From positions 64,984 to 98,325 of the forward strand of contig BDDC01000048.1 of assembly GCA_001662425.1 (NCBI GenBank): a stretch of DNA of 33,342 bases, in the 5' to 3' direction. Below the pieces are notes generated by a model. That model did no database searches, had not been told where the DNA came from, and was given only the letters and a program-made list of their open reading frames with translations. Position numbers and translations under genes: made by a program. Source of the DNA: Chlamydomonas sphaeroides (taxonomy: Eukaryota; Chlorophyta; Chlorophyceae; Chlamydomonadales; Chlamydomonadaceae). This document shows positions 1 to 10,318 of the stretch, piece by piece; position 1 is the first letter of the stretch; every line of letters begins with the position of its first letter.

Positions 1-9
1 CGGTAACGC

Positions 10-14
10 GTTAC
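10..14 (-). promoter_or_regulatory. Possible TGTAA polyadenylation signal of the RlmN-like gene
   Basis: TGTAA on the minus strand is the usual volvocine algal poly(A) signal. This is the only copy I see between the stop codon at 944 and the window edge. It would give a 3' UTR of about 0.93 kb. A five-base match is weak evidence by itself. Confidence 0.4.
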
Positions 15-639
15 ACAAGCGGTGGCCCGGTGCCGTCGGCCCACAGTGCGTGCAACGGCCGCGGGCAAGCGGAAGGGGTTGGCGCAGGCTCGCTCCACGC
101 CGCGAGCAGCTGCATCCCTCTGCTTGGCCGCATCGCGGCGCAAGGCTCTTGGTGTCTCCACAACGACTTCCACGCTGGCTCACAGTAGAAAGGCTATTGG
201 TGCCATGCCGCCTGCATCCGCCGCCTGCCTCGCCTGCCGCTACCTTGCCTCCAGCCATCACAGTCGCGCCCTCGACGGCACCCGCCCTTCACCACCTCCA
301 CAACCGCACACACACCACGCCCCTCCCGCCACCCGGACACCCTTCGCACAAACCCCAGCCCCGCCCCCTGCCCGGCCCCACGGCACCCGCCACCCCGCGT
401 GTCGCGAGTCGTCGACTCATCGCAAGAGCTGACTTACCGCTAGGCCGGCAGCCCCTGCCCCAGCACGCGCCGCCACCACACCAACCGCCGGCTTCGACCC
501 GGGGGTGCAAGACTGGCCCCGGCGGCGGGCCCACACCCACTTCCCGCATCCCGCCCCACCCAAAGCGCCTCAGAGCAGGCGCAGCCGCCGGCGTTGGGTC
601 CGCGGCGGGCCTCCACGACGTGCCCGCACACCGCCGCCG

Positions 640-1020
640 CTGCCGTCGCCGCCTCAACACGCGCAGGCCTCAGCAGCGGACGCCGCCGCCGCCAGCGCAG
701 CCGCAGCCGCCGTCAGCGCCACCGCCGCCGCCAGCCGTGCCCGCCAGGGCCGGCGGTGGCCTGGGCGAGGGCGTGCCCGGGCCGCCGCCGCCGGGGGCCG
801 CCGCCGCCGGGGTCGCCGCCGCCGGGGTCGCCGCCGCCGGGACCGCCGCCGCCGAGGCCGCCGCCGCCGAGGCCGCCGCCGCCGCCGCCGCCGCCACCGC
901 AAGGGCCACGAGCCTCGTGTTCGCGAGCCTGGCGGCCGCCTCCTCAGCAGGCGCAGCCCTCGGCGGCGGCGGGCGCCGCCGCGGGGGCCGCCGCCGCCGC
1001 CGCCAGCTTATCGGCCAGCC
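640..1020. repeat. GCC-rich low-complexity tract
   Basis: The tract consists of runs of GCC and CGG triplets, including a period-15 type array around 780-860 (GCCGCCGCCGGGGTC units) and pure GCC runs around 865-900. It covers the last codons of the RlmN-like gene (an Ala/Pro-rich tail) and its presumed 3' UTR. It creates long overlapping open frames on both strands that are compositional artefacts. No separate gene is supported in 1-943. Confidence 0.8.
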
Positions 1021-4000
1021 CCGGCGGCGGCTTGAGCGTGGGCGCCGGGCGGGGCGACAGGTTGACGTCGCCCAGCTGCCCGCAGGCGGCCATCTCGTCG
1101 TCGCCCTGGTGGGGGCAGGGGCAAGGATCATGTAGCCATAATGTTGTTACAATACACATGTATTGTGCTATGAGACATGCTTCCTTGTATAAACAATTCC
1201 TTAAAAAAATATAATCCTTGTATAAACAATACTTAAAAATAAAATATGAAGGTACTTCGCACCTTGCTCATGCGCAGCGTGCAGGGCCGGCCTGCGTCCA
1301 GGAACACGGCCCGGAAGGCGGTGACGGCCTCGTCGGTGGAGCTGCGGAGGGTTGGGGTTGGGGCAGCGGGAGGGGGCAGAGGGGGCAGAGGGGCCAGGGT
1401 TCGTGTCTCACGTGTCTTTAGGAGCCCAGACCGCTAGGCGGTGCCCGCCTCGGGGCGGGGGGTGCAGGCGGTGGGTGGGAAAGGGGGGTGCGAAGCACGG
1501 AGCGTCAAGATCCCGTTGCAGGCCTACCGCTGACCAGGCGGAGTGCAGCGGGAGAGGCCGCTGGCATGGAGACAGCAGGTGCTGTGGTAACTGTACAATG
1601 CTGGCGCGGTCGCCGCGCTCAACTGCATGCCTTTGTGCGAAACGACACGGTGTGTGTGCTATGCGTGAAGTGCTCCGCACCGCTGGAACTGAGTGCCGTC
1701 GTGCGGGTTGAACACAATGAGGTTGACCAGGCAGTAGATGTCGGCCGTGAGCGCAAGCAGACGCGCCGCGTCCTCGGGGGTGTCGTTAACACCCGCCAGC
1801 AACACGTACTCGATCACCACAAAGTCGTCGCCCTGCGCGAGGGGGAACATGACATGTGTTCAGAATTAGGTAACAGAATTGCATGAGGAGGAGCGTAATG
1901 GAGTGGGCAACGGCGCAACATGCGGCAGTATGCATTCGATGTAAAGCGACAGCCTCTGATATTGCCGGCGGTTGGCCGTGGCGGTAGCTACGGTAGCTAC
2001 GGTAGCTACGGTAGCCTGCGATGACGCCGGCTGGTGATCTGTCCCGAAATACGTAACACATAGTACGCACGCCCCGCGCGGCACGCCCTGGGTTGGTGAC
2101 GCGTCGGTCGTGCGTATGAAGCAGGGGTGCGTTTATGTGCGCCGGCGCGGGAAACGAAACCCAGCGCCGCCTTGAGGGGCCTCGGTCCCCGGCCCGCCCA
2201 GCCCGCGTGCCAGTGTATGAGTTACCTAGCGTCGACTGTGTGAGCAGCTGTGAGACACGCAGCAAACCCGCGAGAGACGCATGGCCGCGCAGGCGCAATT
2301 TCCCCCCCTCCCCGCTCCCCCACTGCCCCGGACCCGGACCCGCGTCCCACCTTGCGCTTGCCGTAGGGGAAGGCCTCCCGCAGCGCCCCCAGCAGCTGGG
2401 CCAGCGGGTAGCGCCGGTTGGTGGGCACGATCCAGTCGCGCACCTGGCGGGCAGGGGGGGGGGGCAGGGGCCGGGAATGATGAAACAACAGTTCATCCGT
2501 GTCATGCATGTCAACTGTACAGGTTCGGCAAACGACGACACGCCGCACCGCGACAGCCGCCGGCATGGACCTGCGCCCCTTGCGTTGTGTGTTGCAATGT
2601 CGCGTACTGTGTGTTGCAGTGTATGTCTCTCATTTGTGTGTAACATTGTGTTCCTCATGTACACATGTGACGTCTCGCACCTCGTCGGTGGTGGCGTGCA
2701 GGCTGACCGCCAGCTTGGCTGTCTTGCCGTTGATGAAGCGCACCATCTCGGGCACCAGCCCCACCTGCCGGGGGAGGGAATGGCACACATCGCACAGCAG
2801 CATTCACTAATCATATGTCATAATATATTTGTATATATAAATTGATATGATGCCACAAATGCGGTTGTGACGCAATTCACGGCGAGGGGAGGGGTGGGGA
2901 TGGGGAGGAGGCGGGTTGGGCAGGGGGGGGCGTGAGCATGCAACAACGCAGCGCAACGCGACGAACCGAGTGGCAAGGTGGGATTGCCATGGAACCCCTC
3001 CCGGCCCTACCGTGGACACAATGATCTTGCTCCGCGATACCACAATTGCCACAATCAACTACACAATATACATGTGTGCAAGTGTAAAGTATAAGTACAA
3101 TACATATGTATGTGTGTTACTACAGCCCATATGTTACATCCGTTGGTTGCCCAGCCCAGCCCGGCCCCACCGTGGACACGATGATCTTGTTCCTCGACAG
3201 CAGCAGGCCCGTGGCCAGGATCTGATGGGGGCGTCGGACGGCGCACGAGGGGTCGCAGGAGCTTGGCGCGGGGCTGCAGCGGCGCCGTGAAACATGTAAC
3301 ACCTTATGTATAATCAGCTATATATCAGACACATACAACACTTGATACACTTCATGTACAAGTAACAATCAGCGCCACAGCAGCGGCCGCCCACAGCCGC
3401 GGGCGGGAGGGCGGACATGCTGGGGTCCCGGGGCAGCAGGCCGCGCAGCCATGCTAGGTGCACCATGCTGCGAGGGCCAGGGCCCGGGGGCCAGGCCAGC
3501 TGGCCGCGGCCCTCAGCGGCAGCGCCCTGCAGCGCCGGCCTGGCGCGAGGCCCGGGGTGTGTGTGTGGGGGGTACTATGGGGGTAACGAACTAGTCGCGA
3601 ACCTCCGAGCGTAAGCCCGGTGGGGGGGGTGCCTGGCTGCGGATCGCCATCCGCAACCGCCACCAGCCTAGCTAGGTCACGCCATGGCCGCTTGGGAGGC
3701 TCGTGAGCTTGGCAGACAGACACCAGTCGCACCAGTCGCACGGCCGGGCGCGCGGGTCAACTGCAGCAGCAGGCGGCAGCCCTAGCGGCTGGTGGCCCGT
3801 ACACTGCACCAGCCCACGGCCGCCTTCGGCGCCACAGCACGACCGCTGCACTCCCACAACCACAACCGCCAACCACCACAGCCCCAACCGCCAACCGTCA
3901 ACCGCACCTCGATGGCAGCCATGACCGCATCGTAGTTGTGGAGCGGCTCGCCTGGAGGCGGGCGGGAGGGAGGGATCAAGGGGACGTGTGGAGGCGGGAG

Positions 4001-7000
4001 GGGCGAGGAGCGCGAGGATTGGGGGGGGGGGACGAATCGTGTTTGTTGCTGCTGCCCCTGCTGATGCAACGACCCGATGGCGCGTCCTAGAGTGCTTCCT
4101 GGAGTGGTTACTGCGGCTGCTACGCTTTACTCGCTCGTACAGCACTACCCGCCTCGCACATGCCCATGAACACGGTGTTGGCGACGGGGCTGTGAACGCG
4201 ATACTACCGGCACTATCATGAATGGATTTGCCATTCAACATGCTATGTACGCGTGTCTGACCCATGCCCATGAACACGATGTTGGCGATGGGGATGTTGA
4301 TTGCCTGCTCCGCAAGGTAGCGGCGCGCCTTTGGGGGGGCGGATGAAATGGGTAGAGGTGGGGGAGGGGGAGAGCATGTGGAGCGCGGGTGGGTGGGGTG
4401 AGAGGTGGGCTGTGCAGCACAGCGTAGCGTAGCGTTGCATATATGTAGTGGGCGGCGTGTTGTCAGTGAGCGCCACAGTGATCCACCTTGACATTGCGTA
4501 TATTACATCTTTAACATGTGCCATTACAAGTCACGCCACGTGCACCCACCTCCACCACCTGCTCCACCACCTGGGCGGTGCTGAGGTTGCCCAGCAGGCC
4601 CATGCGGCCGGTGTAGCAGAACTGGGGGGAAAGGGAGGGAGGGGGAAAGGAGGAGGGGATGGCGGGGGAGGTGCGTGACGTGGGCAGTGCGCTGGCGTTG
4701 CGCCATCGCCATGTGCGGGCGCGCACAAGCGTCACGAGCGTCACAGAGGCGCCCGCTAGGTTTCGCTTCAACCAAGTGTTATTGTTACAATCATCATCTT
4801 ATCTTTACTACTGCCGCCATATACTGTGATACGCGTACTCAGCAAAGCCCGCCCCGCCGCCGCACCTGGCAGTTCATGGCGCAGCCGACCTGCGGTCGCG
4901 ACGGCAGGGGGCAGGGCAGGGCACGGGGGCATGGGGTCATGGGGTAGGTGGCCCACCCAGCCGGCCCACCCAGCGCCACGCCCGGCCCACCCAGCCCGGG
5001 TGCCCGCGGCCGGCCCAGGGCGGGGCACACCAACATGAGGCCCCGCCTTATGGGCTCATGCCAATGCCCCACACGCTCCGCTGCATCACCGCCCCCACGC
5101 CGCCCCGCACCTGGGTGGACAGGCAGGCGGTGTAGCGCAGGCTCTTGCCGCTGCGGGCGGGGTGGAGGGGGAGGGTGGGGTGGGGTGAGGGGGTGAGGGG
5201 GTAGGGATGAGGGGGGAGGGAGGCGGGCGAGTGTCATGGGCCCGTGGCGATGTAGCAGCAGCCGAGGGGCCTAACGGGCTAGCGGGCTGGCGGGCTGGCG
5301 GGCTGGCGGGCTGGGAGCCGTCACTACCAGCTATGCTGGGCGCACAAGACTTGAGCAGCCGTGCTGCAAGCCGTACCGGGCAAGCATGATCGGTAGGAAT
5401 CATATCAATAACATCAGCATAACATAATGACATAATGACATAATGACAGCACGCGGTGCCGCCGGATGCTGCGCCACCCACGTGCGGCTGGGCATGGGGG
5501 TGAGCACCGTCCCCACAGACAGCTGCACATACAGCTGCACATACAAACCAACATGCCCATCTCCATGTTATGGACTCAGCCACAGCATTCTAGCCACAGC
5601 ACCGTCTCCACCTACATATGCGCATATAACATCACACAACATCATACATCATAAACATAACACACAACATGTTAAGAAGGAGCCACCCACGTGCGGCTGG
5701 GCATGGGGATAAGTACCGTCTCCACCGTGCCCTTGGCCAGCGCCGTGGAGGAGGAGGGGGGCGAGGGCGAGGGCGAGGATGCCCCCTGCTCTGCGGCCCC
5801 CTGCTCTCCCCCCTCCGCCACCAGCGCAAACACCAGCTTGGTGGTGCCGTCCTTGGCGGTGTGCACGCTCTGCAGCTGCAGCCCGCCCGACAGAGAGGCG
5901 CCCGCGGCCACCTGATCGGGGTGTGTGTGGGGTTGGGAGGAGGGGCGGGGCAGGGGGCGGGAGGGGCGTGAGAGGGCGTGAGCCCGCATGGGCCGTGGGC
6001 CATGGGCGGTGGGACGTGGGCCATGGTACGCAGTGTGTTCAAGCAGCACGCCGTGCATCATGGATTCGTTGCGCACATCCCTATCCCTATCCCTGCCGCC
6101 GCCGCACCTTTTGCTTGAAGGCGGCGCTGAAGGCCTGCGGCTCGCTGTCCGCCTGGTCCAGCCTGCGCATCCAGCGGCCGTTGCCGTACAGCCACTTGTA
6201 CAGCTGGCCGGCGCGGCGGGGCGTCTCGCCTGCTCGCGTGGCGGGAGCAGGGGCGAGGGAGGGCCGGGGAGCGGGGTGGAGGAGGCAGGGTGCGAGTGGT
6301 GAGCGCCTTGTGCCTGGGTGCCCGTGGCCCGCGCGCCTCGGCGCCTCTGGCCCCGGCCCCGGTCGGCGCGGCCAGCGGGCTAGCGGGCCAGCGGGCTCGC
6401 GGGCTCGCGGGCTCGCGGGCTCGCGGGCTCACGGGCCAGCGGGCTAGCGGGCCAGCGGGCCAGCGGGCTAGCGGGCTAGCGGGCTACCGAGCCTTGGTTG
6501 GGCCGCAGTGCGCGGCCGACCTTCCACGGCCCTGGCCTTGGTCTGTGGCCCGCCGAGGCCGTGAAATGAGGCACCTCAGACCCCGGCTGCGGCGCGGCGG
6601 TCCCTGGGGCTCCCTCGTGCGTAGTCCGGAGCCGGACGGCGGATGGCGCCCGGCGGCCCCAGGCACGCAGCGCCGTGCGGCGGTGCGGAACGTGCACGGC
6701 ATGTAGTGCGGGCCGGGGTTGGCCTGCGTCGCAACAGCGCCGCGCGGCCAGCGCCGCCAGCCGGCGCGTGGCCCTGCGTCCGCCGTTGCTGCGTTGCTAG
6801 CGCCGCGTGTGCCTAGGGAAGTGTGCTCCAGTGTTACAGGTACAACGGAACCCCTCACGCGGCACAGCACGCCCCGGAAGTGTGCGTGGTGGTGCCAAGA
6901 TGTGTGTGTTCCGAAACAGGGACATGTATGTGTGTGTGTATGTGTGGTGGTGCGGAACGCACCTACGGACTCGCACCACTCCTCCAGCTCCGGCAGCGTC

Positions 7001-7344
7001 AGGTTCTTGAGCATCAGCCGCCCCGCTGCGTCGCGCAGGCCGTGCCGGTGCTCGAAGGACAGCGGCAGCGGCGGCGTGGCGAGCGCCGCCGCCAGGGAGG
7101 CTGCTGCTGAGCCGCTAGCATCGCTGGCCGGCGGGGCAGCGACGGTGGCTGCTGCGGCGAGCACGCGCCGTGAGGGTATCGACGACGGCAGCGCCGGGCT
7201 CCGCCGGCGGGGTGCGGGGTGCGCGCCTCGACGGCGGCAGGTAGCAGCTGACGCTGCTGATGCCGCTAGACATGCTGGCGACGGGGACGGCGCCGAGGGC
7301 GCGGCGCTCGCGCACGGCGTGCTGCGAAGCGACGCCGGCCGCAT
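944..7344 (-). CDS. rlmN-like: RlmN/Cfr-family radical-SAM adenine-C2 RNA methyltransferase, probably organellar (14 exons)
   Basis: This gene would methylate C2 of an adenine in 23S rRNA (A2503 type) and possibly tRNA, using SAM and a 4Fe-4S cluster. Exons on the minus strand: 7344-6963, 6229-6108, 5911-5691, 5150-5111, 4889-4866, 4621-4550, 4328-4262, 3951-3908, 3221-3171, 2764-2681, 2443-2351, 1832-1681, 1341-1263, 1105-944. All use GT-AG, all phases agree, and the total is 1593 nt (530 aa). Visible motifs: LYKWLYGNGRW; DGTTKLVFAL; VETVLIP; C251 in YTACLSTQ (E. coli C118 equivalent); CAMNCQFCYTGRMG, with cluster cysteines 258, 262 and 265; FMGMGEPLHNYDAV; IIVSTVGLVPEM; IEYVLLAGVNDTPEDA; AACGQLGD, with C485 as the methyl-carrier cysteine. 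Residues 1 to about 90 are Ala/Ser/Arg-rich with few acids, like a plastid or mitochondrial transit peptide; an in-frame upstream ATG at 7455 is less transit-like. Family and exon structure are secure; the compartment and the exact start are inferred. Confidence 0.93.
1130..1258. repeat. AT-rich island filling the last RlmN intron, with direct and inverted repeats
   Basis: In a very GC-rich region this intron (1106-1262) is strongly AT-rich. It holds a 15-bp exact direct repeat, CCTTGTATAAACAAT, at 1183-1197 and 1216-1230. It also has a hairpin with 7-bp arms (ACAATAC and GTATTGT) at 1149-1166. Similar AT-rich islands with ACATGTA/ACATGTG cores occur in several other introns of the gene. It may be a small degenerate mobile element or simply intronic sequence. 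Confidence 0.6.
1982..2017. repeat. 9-bp minisatellite (CGGTAGCTA) x4
   Basis: There are four tandem copies, the last imperfect, of CGGTAGCTA. Each contains the palindrome TAGCTA. The array lies in the intron between the RlmN exons 2443-2351 and 1832-1681. Confidence 0.9.
3008..3036 (-). repeat. Intronic copy of an RlmN exon 3' end and its splice donor (IIVST)
   Basis: This sequence repeats the end of exon 3221-3171 and the first intron bases, 160 bp further into the intron. About 31 of 34 bases match, and it encodes the same SxxKIIVST residues. It carries a usable-looking donor (ACG then GTAGGG). The copy at 3171-3221 is the real exon, because only it has an acceptor and the preceding residues ILATGLLLSRN. 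Confidence 0.85.
4157..4200 (-). repeat. Intronic copy of an RlmN exon 3' end (VFMGM)
   Basis: This repeats the end of exon 4328-4262 at an offset of about 104 bp into the following intron. It encodes VANTVFMGMCEAG, where the true exon encodes IANIVFMGMG. Identity is about 26 of 29 in the core. The copy would break the MGMGEPL motif if used, because TGC replaces the glycine. Confidence 0.85.
5268..5312. repeat. 8-bp minisatellite (GCGGGCTG/GCGGGCTA)
   Basis: About five tandem copies of an 8-bp GCGGGCTN unit lie in the RlmN intron between exons 5911-5691 and 5150-5111. The same unit forms a larger array in another intron of this gene. Confidence 0.85.
5418..5449. repeat. 9-bp tandem repeat (CATAATGA) in an AT-rich island
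   Basis: Three tandem copies of a CATAATGA unit sit next to an AT-rich stretch. They lie just inside the intron segment bounded by the duplicated exon edge at 5473-5516. Confidence 0.75.
5473..5516 (-). repeat. Intronic copy of an RlmN exon 3' end and splice donor (IPMPSRT)
   Basis: This repeats the end of exon 5911-5691 and its donor at an offset of about 210 bp. Twenty-seven bases around the splice junction are identical, and about 40 of 43 match in total. A shorter third fragment of the same exon (GTGGAGACGGTGCT on the minus strand) lies near 5607-5622. Confidence 0.88.
6366..6486. repeat. 8-bp minisatellite array (GCGGGCTN) in the first RlmN intron
   Basis: About 14 copies of GCGGGCTA, GCGGGCTC or GCGGGCCA run in tandem in the first intron (6230-6962). 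The unit is shared with the array at 5268-5312. Confidence 0.88.
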
Positions 7345-8143
7345 GCTGCGTGTGGCTGCGAGGCGCTGGGTTGCTATCGGCGTGAGCTTGCAGATAATCA
7401 ATTGCGCGTCAATTGTTGATGGATGCGGCCGAGGCGACGAACAGCCGTGGGCCAAGTTTCAGCAATTGTTCAAAACTAAGCTTGTTTTCTGCCCCAAACA
7501 ACTCGCAAATATTTCACAGATGCAGGCTAGTTGCTGGCCAGTGCGTGCGAGCTGCAGGCGCATACTGGAGCTCGCCCCCCTCGACCCATGCATGGGACGA
7601 GCATCGCCAAACCCTCGCGCTATGCCCTCATGATTATTGGCAGCTCAAGCAACCCCAGTGCAGTGCCTATTTCTATTTTCCAATCTGCTCTACAGCCTAG
7701 ACAGAAGCTTGAGCCGTGAGCTTCCGTCAAAGCGAAACTCGGGTTGCAAGTCCACCGACGGAGGTTCTCACCGAGAGGAGCCCGACTCGTTCAGATTGTC
7801 AGAGGGGGTGCATACCCACAGCAGTCTCAGCTACGCCGGCCGCCGACCACTAAGTCGTTGAGCCTCTCGCAGCACCTGAAAGCGCTGCACCGGCCGCCCA
7901 GAATGCAGTCCCAACTCCCCTCAACGTCGGGCTCTTCTCCAGCATCGTCTCCGGGCGGCTGGAAGGCCCGCACGCAGTCCCGGACAGCAAGGTGTGCCAG
8001 CTACCTTGCGTTTTGGCGTGAGCGCTGACCACAGCTCAGCCTGCTCCGGGTCGCTGACCAGGGCTGTTGTTGGCGCGCACTTTTCCACCGTGGCGCTGCT
8101 TTGTGGAGGGGTTCCTCTTGTTCACTTGGACCTTTCGCGGCGC
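7345..8143. promoter_or_regulatory. Divergent intergenic region between the RlmN-like and helical-repeat genes
   Basis: About 800 bp separates the two divergent start codons, so this space must hold both promoters and both 5' UTRs. It is less GC-rich around 7390-7520. I see no clear TATA box, and no ORF here looks coding. An alternative upstream ATG for the plus-strand gene exists at 7902, but it has no good splice link. Confidence 0.55.
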
Positions 8144-10318
8144 ATGGCTGTGCTTCGCAGGCCCTGCGGGAGCCCCCAGACCTGTGCCCCCCCGTTCCGC
8201 CTTCCTCCACGGGAGGCTGTCGCTGGTGTCGGTGTCTCGGTAAGCACTGCATAGTTGCCGTCGGTTCCGCTCCCTTGACCGAGTGGCCTCGAGGAGCTCA
8301 AACATAGGCCACGTCGTTCTGAGGCGACTCCGGCCGCTTGCGCCTCTTTGCATGAATGCATCATTTTTCTTACAGCTGGCACACATCGTGTTCTATCCTC
8401 GTCCTGTCTTGGCAGGTCCCATCCACCTCGGGCCCATCTCCATCGGGCGGCCCAGGCCGGGCGAACTCGCCCTCGACTGTATACTCTGGATCCTCTAGAG
8501 GCAGCCCGCCGCGGCCTATGAACGCGCCGCTGCAGATTCTGGTCCGTGCTGCGACGGAGGCGCGCGTCTTGCCGTCTGCGCCGGCCGAGCTGTCGGAGGT
8601 CAACTCGCGGCTAGCCGCTACGCAAACATGGCCAGCCCTGCAGGTGCGGCTCGCACGTGGTCGCGGTGTCCGCCTGTCCCTGGGGCTTCACCCCCGCTCA
8701 CTCGTCACACCCCGCACACCCCCCGGTCCTCACCTCGTCTTTTCCGTTTCAAACCTCGTCTGTAATCCTCACCACCAGGTGCTAGCTCTCCAGTACCAGG
8801 GCCGTTTGGACCAGCAGTCCGTCGTGGCGGTGCTGCGGCGCGCGGCCGCCCTGGCTGCAGGTGCGTCCTTCTCTGCTCGTCCCCCTCGCAGCTCTGTGCA
8901 CCCGCTGCCCGCCACCTCCACGTCTCCCCCCATCCTCGCCCCTCACGCTGTCGCCTCTCGCCCGGCCCCCTTCCTCCGCAGCCACCCGCTCGCCTAGCTC
9001 AGCCGAGCAGTACGCCTGCGCGCGGCTGCTCGAGTCGCTGGCCATGAGCTGCGCCTCGCTCATCCCGTCCATGGGCCCCGCCACCGTGGCGGCCGTGCTG
9101 GGCACGCTGGGCGCGCTGGGGGCCAGCGGCATGATCGTGCTGCGGCAGGTGCCGTACATGGTGGTGGTGCTGGTGCAGGTGAGGGGGAAGGGAGGTGCGG
9201 GTACTTGCTACAGCGGCGAGAGGTTCGAGGCGATGATGCAGCCAGGGGCCAGCATCGCCACGGCTGCTTGATGGGGAGGCTGGGGATGCCAGGTGTGCAA
9301 GCCCAGCACTCGCTGCAGTTTTCTGTGATGCCAGCCGACCCACTTGACTCGGTGGTCGTCCCCGGCCGGCCCGCACCAGGCGCTCATCCTGGCCTCGCTG
9401 CCGCAGCTGCACTCGTACAGCGGGCCGCAGCTGGCCTTCGTGCTGCGCGGCTGCGCGCTGCTGTCGCCCAGCGGCCTGCCGGAGGTAAGGCGCGCGGCGC
9501 AGTTGCGCGGGGGTTCAGCAGCAGCGCGGACAGCATAGCTGGTCAGCTTTCGGCCGTGTGTGGTTGCAATCGCCGAGAATGTCATCTCTGCAGCTCGCGG
9601 TGTCCCCCACCGGGACGTTCGTCACTGATACCGCAACCTCTTCCCCTGTTTTGGCTCCTACCCCCAAAAGGTGTGGCTGGACGAGTGGCAGGGCGCCGCC
9701 ACGGTGCCGGTGCTGACGGCCATGCCGCCGGACGCGCTCGACGCCGTGGTCGCCGCGCTGCAGGTGGGATCGGCGATGGAAGCAATCGGTGCCGACAGCA
9801 GCCAGCACCGGCACTGGCATGCCACGGTCACGCCAGCTACTCGCACTACCTCCTCGCGTCCTGGCTCCTCATCCTCGCTGCCTGACGTGTCCCCCTTCGC
9901 CGCTTCTCACCACCAGACGCTTTACACGCGGCAGAACTGGCTGCCGGCCGACCGGTGGCTGGGCGAGCTGCTGCAGGTGGTGGAGTCGCAGCTGGGGCAG
10001 TACGATGGAGAGGTGAGCGATCCCCCCGGAAACGGAGCAGGCGCACCCTGGCTGCAACCCGTGCCCGCTCAAACGACTGGTCGCGCACACACGCCACCCA
10101 CACGCCGTCCTTGCCCTCCCCGCCGCCTCCTCCGCCATTCGCAGCACCTGCGGCAGCTGGCGGTGGCGCTGGCGGGCCTGGAGGTGCGCCCCCACAACGG
10201 CTGGCTGGGCTCGTTCCGCACCGCCTTCGACAGGCGCGTGGCGGCCGCCGAGGTGGATCCCAGCGACGTGGCGGGCGTGCTGTACGCGTTCACCAAGCTG
10301 GAGGTGACGTTTGCGTGA
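8144..10318 (+). CDS. Putative organellar alpha-helical repeat protein, OPR/FASTK-like (8 exons)
   Basis: Exons: 8144-8239, 8416-8643, 8779-8860, 8982-9178, 9380-9484, 9671-9763, 9917-10012 and 10145-10318. All junctions are GT-AG and the phases agree, giving 356 aa. Residues 1 to about 32 (MAVLRRPCG onward) are Arg-rich and look like a transit peptide. The body is a string of helix pairs of about 35-40 residues, with features such as LQILVRAATEAR near the start, VVAVLRRAAAL, LAFVLRGCALLSP, LRQLAVALAGLEVRP, GWLGSFRTAF and DVAGVLYAFTKLE. This resembles the octotricopeptide (OPR) and FAST-kinase-like repeats abundant in Chlamydomonas, which bind organellar RNAs. No C-terminal RAP domain is seen. 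The last exon reads through a possible donor (GAG then GTGACG at 10304) into TGA, so the gene may be longer or truncated. Family assignment is by pattern only. Confidence 0.7.

Noticed and set aside
22..1214. Long overlapping ORFs on both strands (up to 361 codons)
   Set aside because: They arise from GCC/CGG triplet runs, which are open in several frames. The only supported coding here is the last RlmN exon on the minus strand (944-1105).
5268..6486. CRISPR-like repeats
   Set aside because: The units are contiguous 8-mers with no unique spacers, in introns of a nuclear gene.
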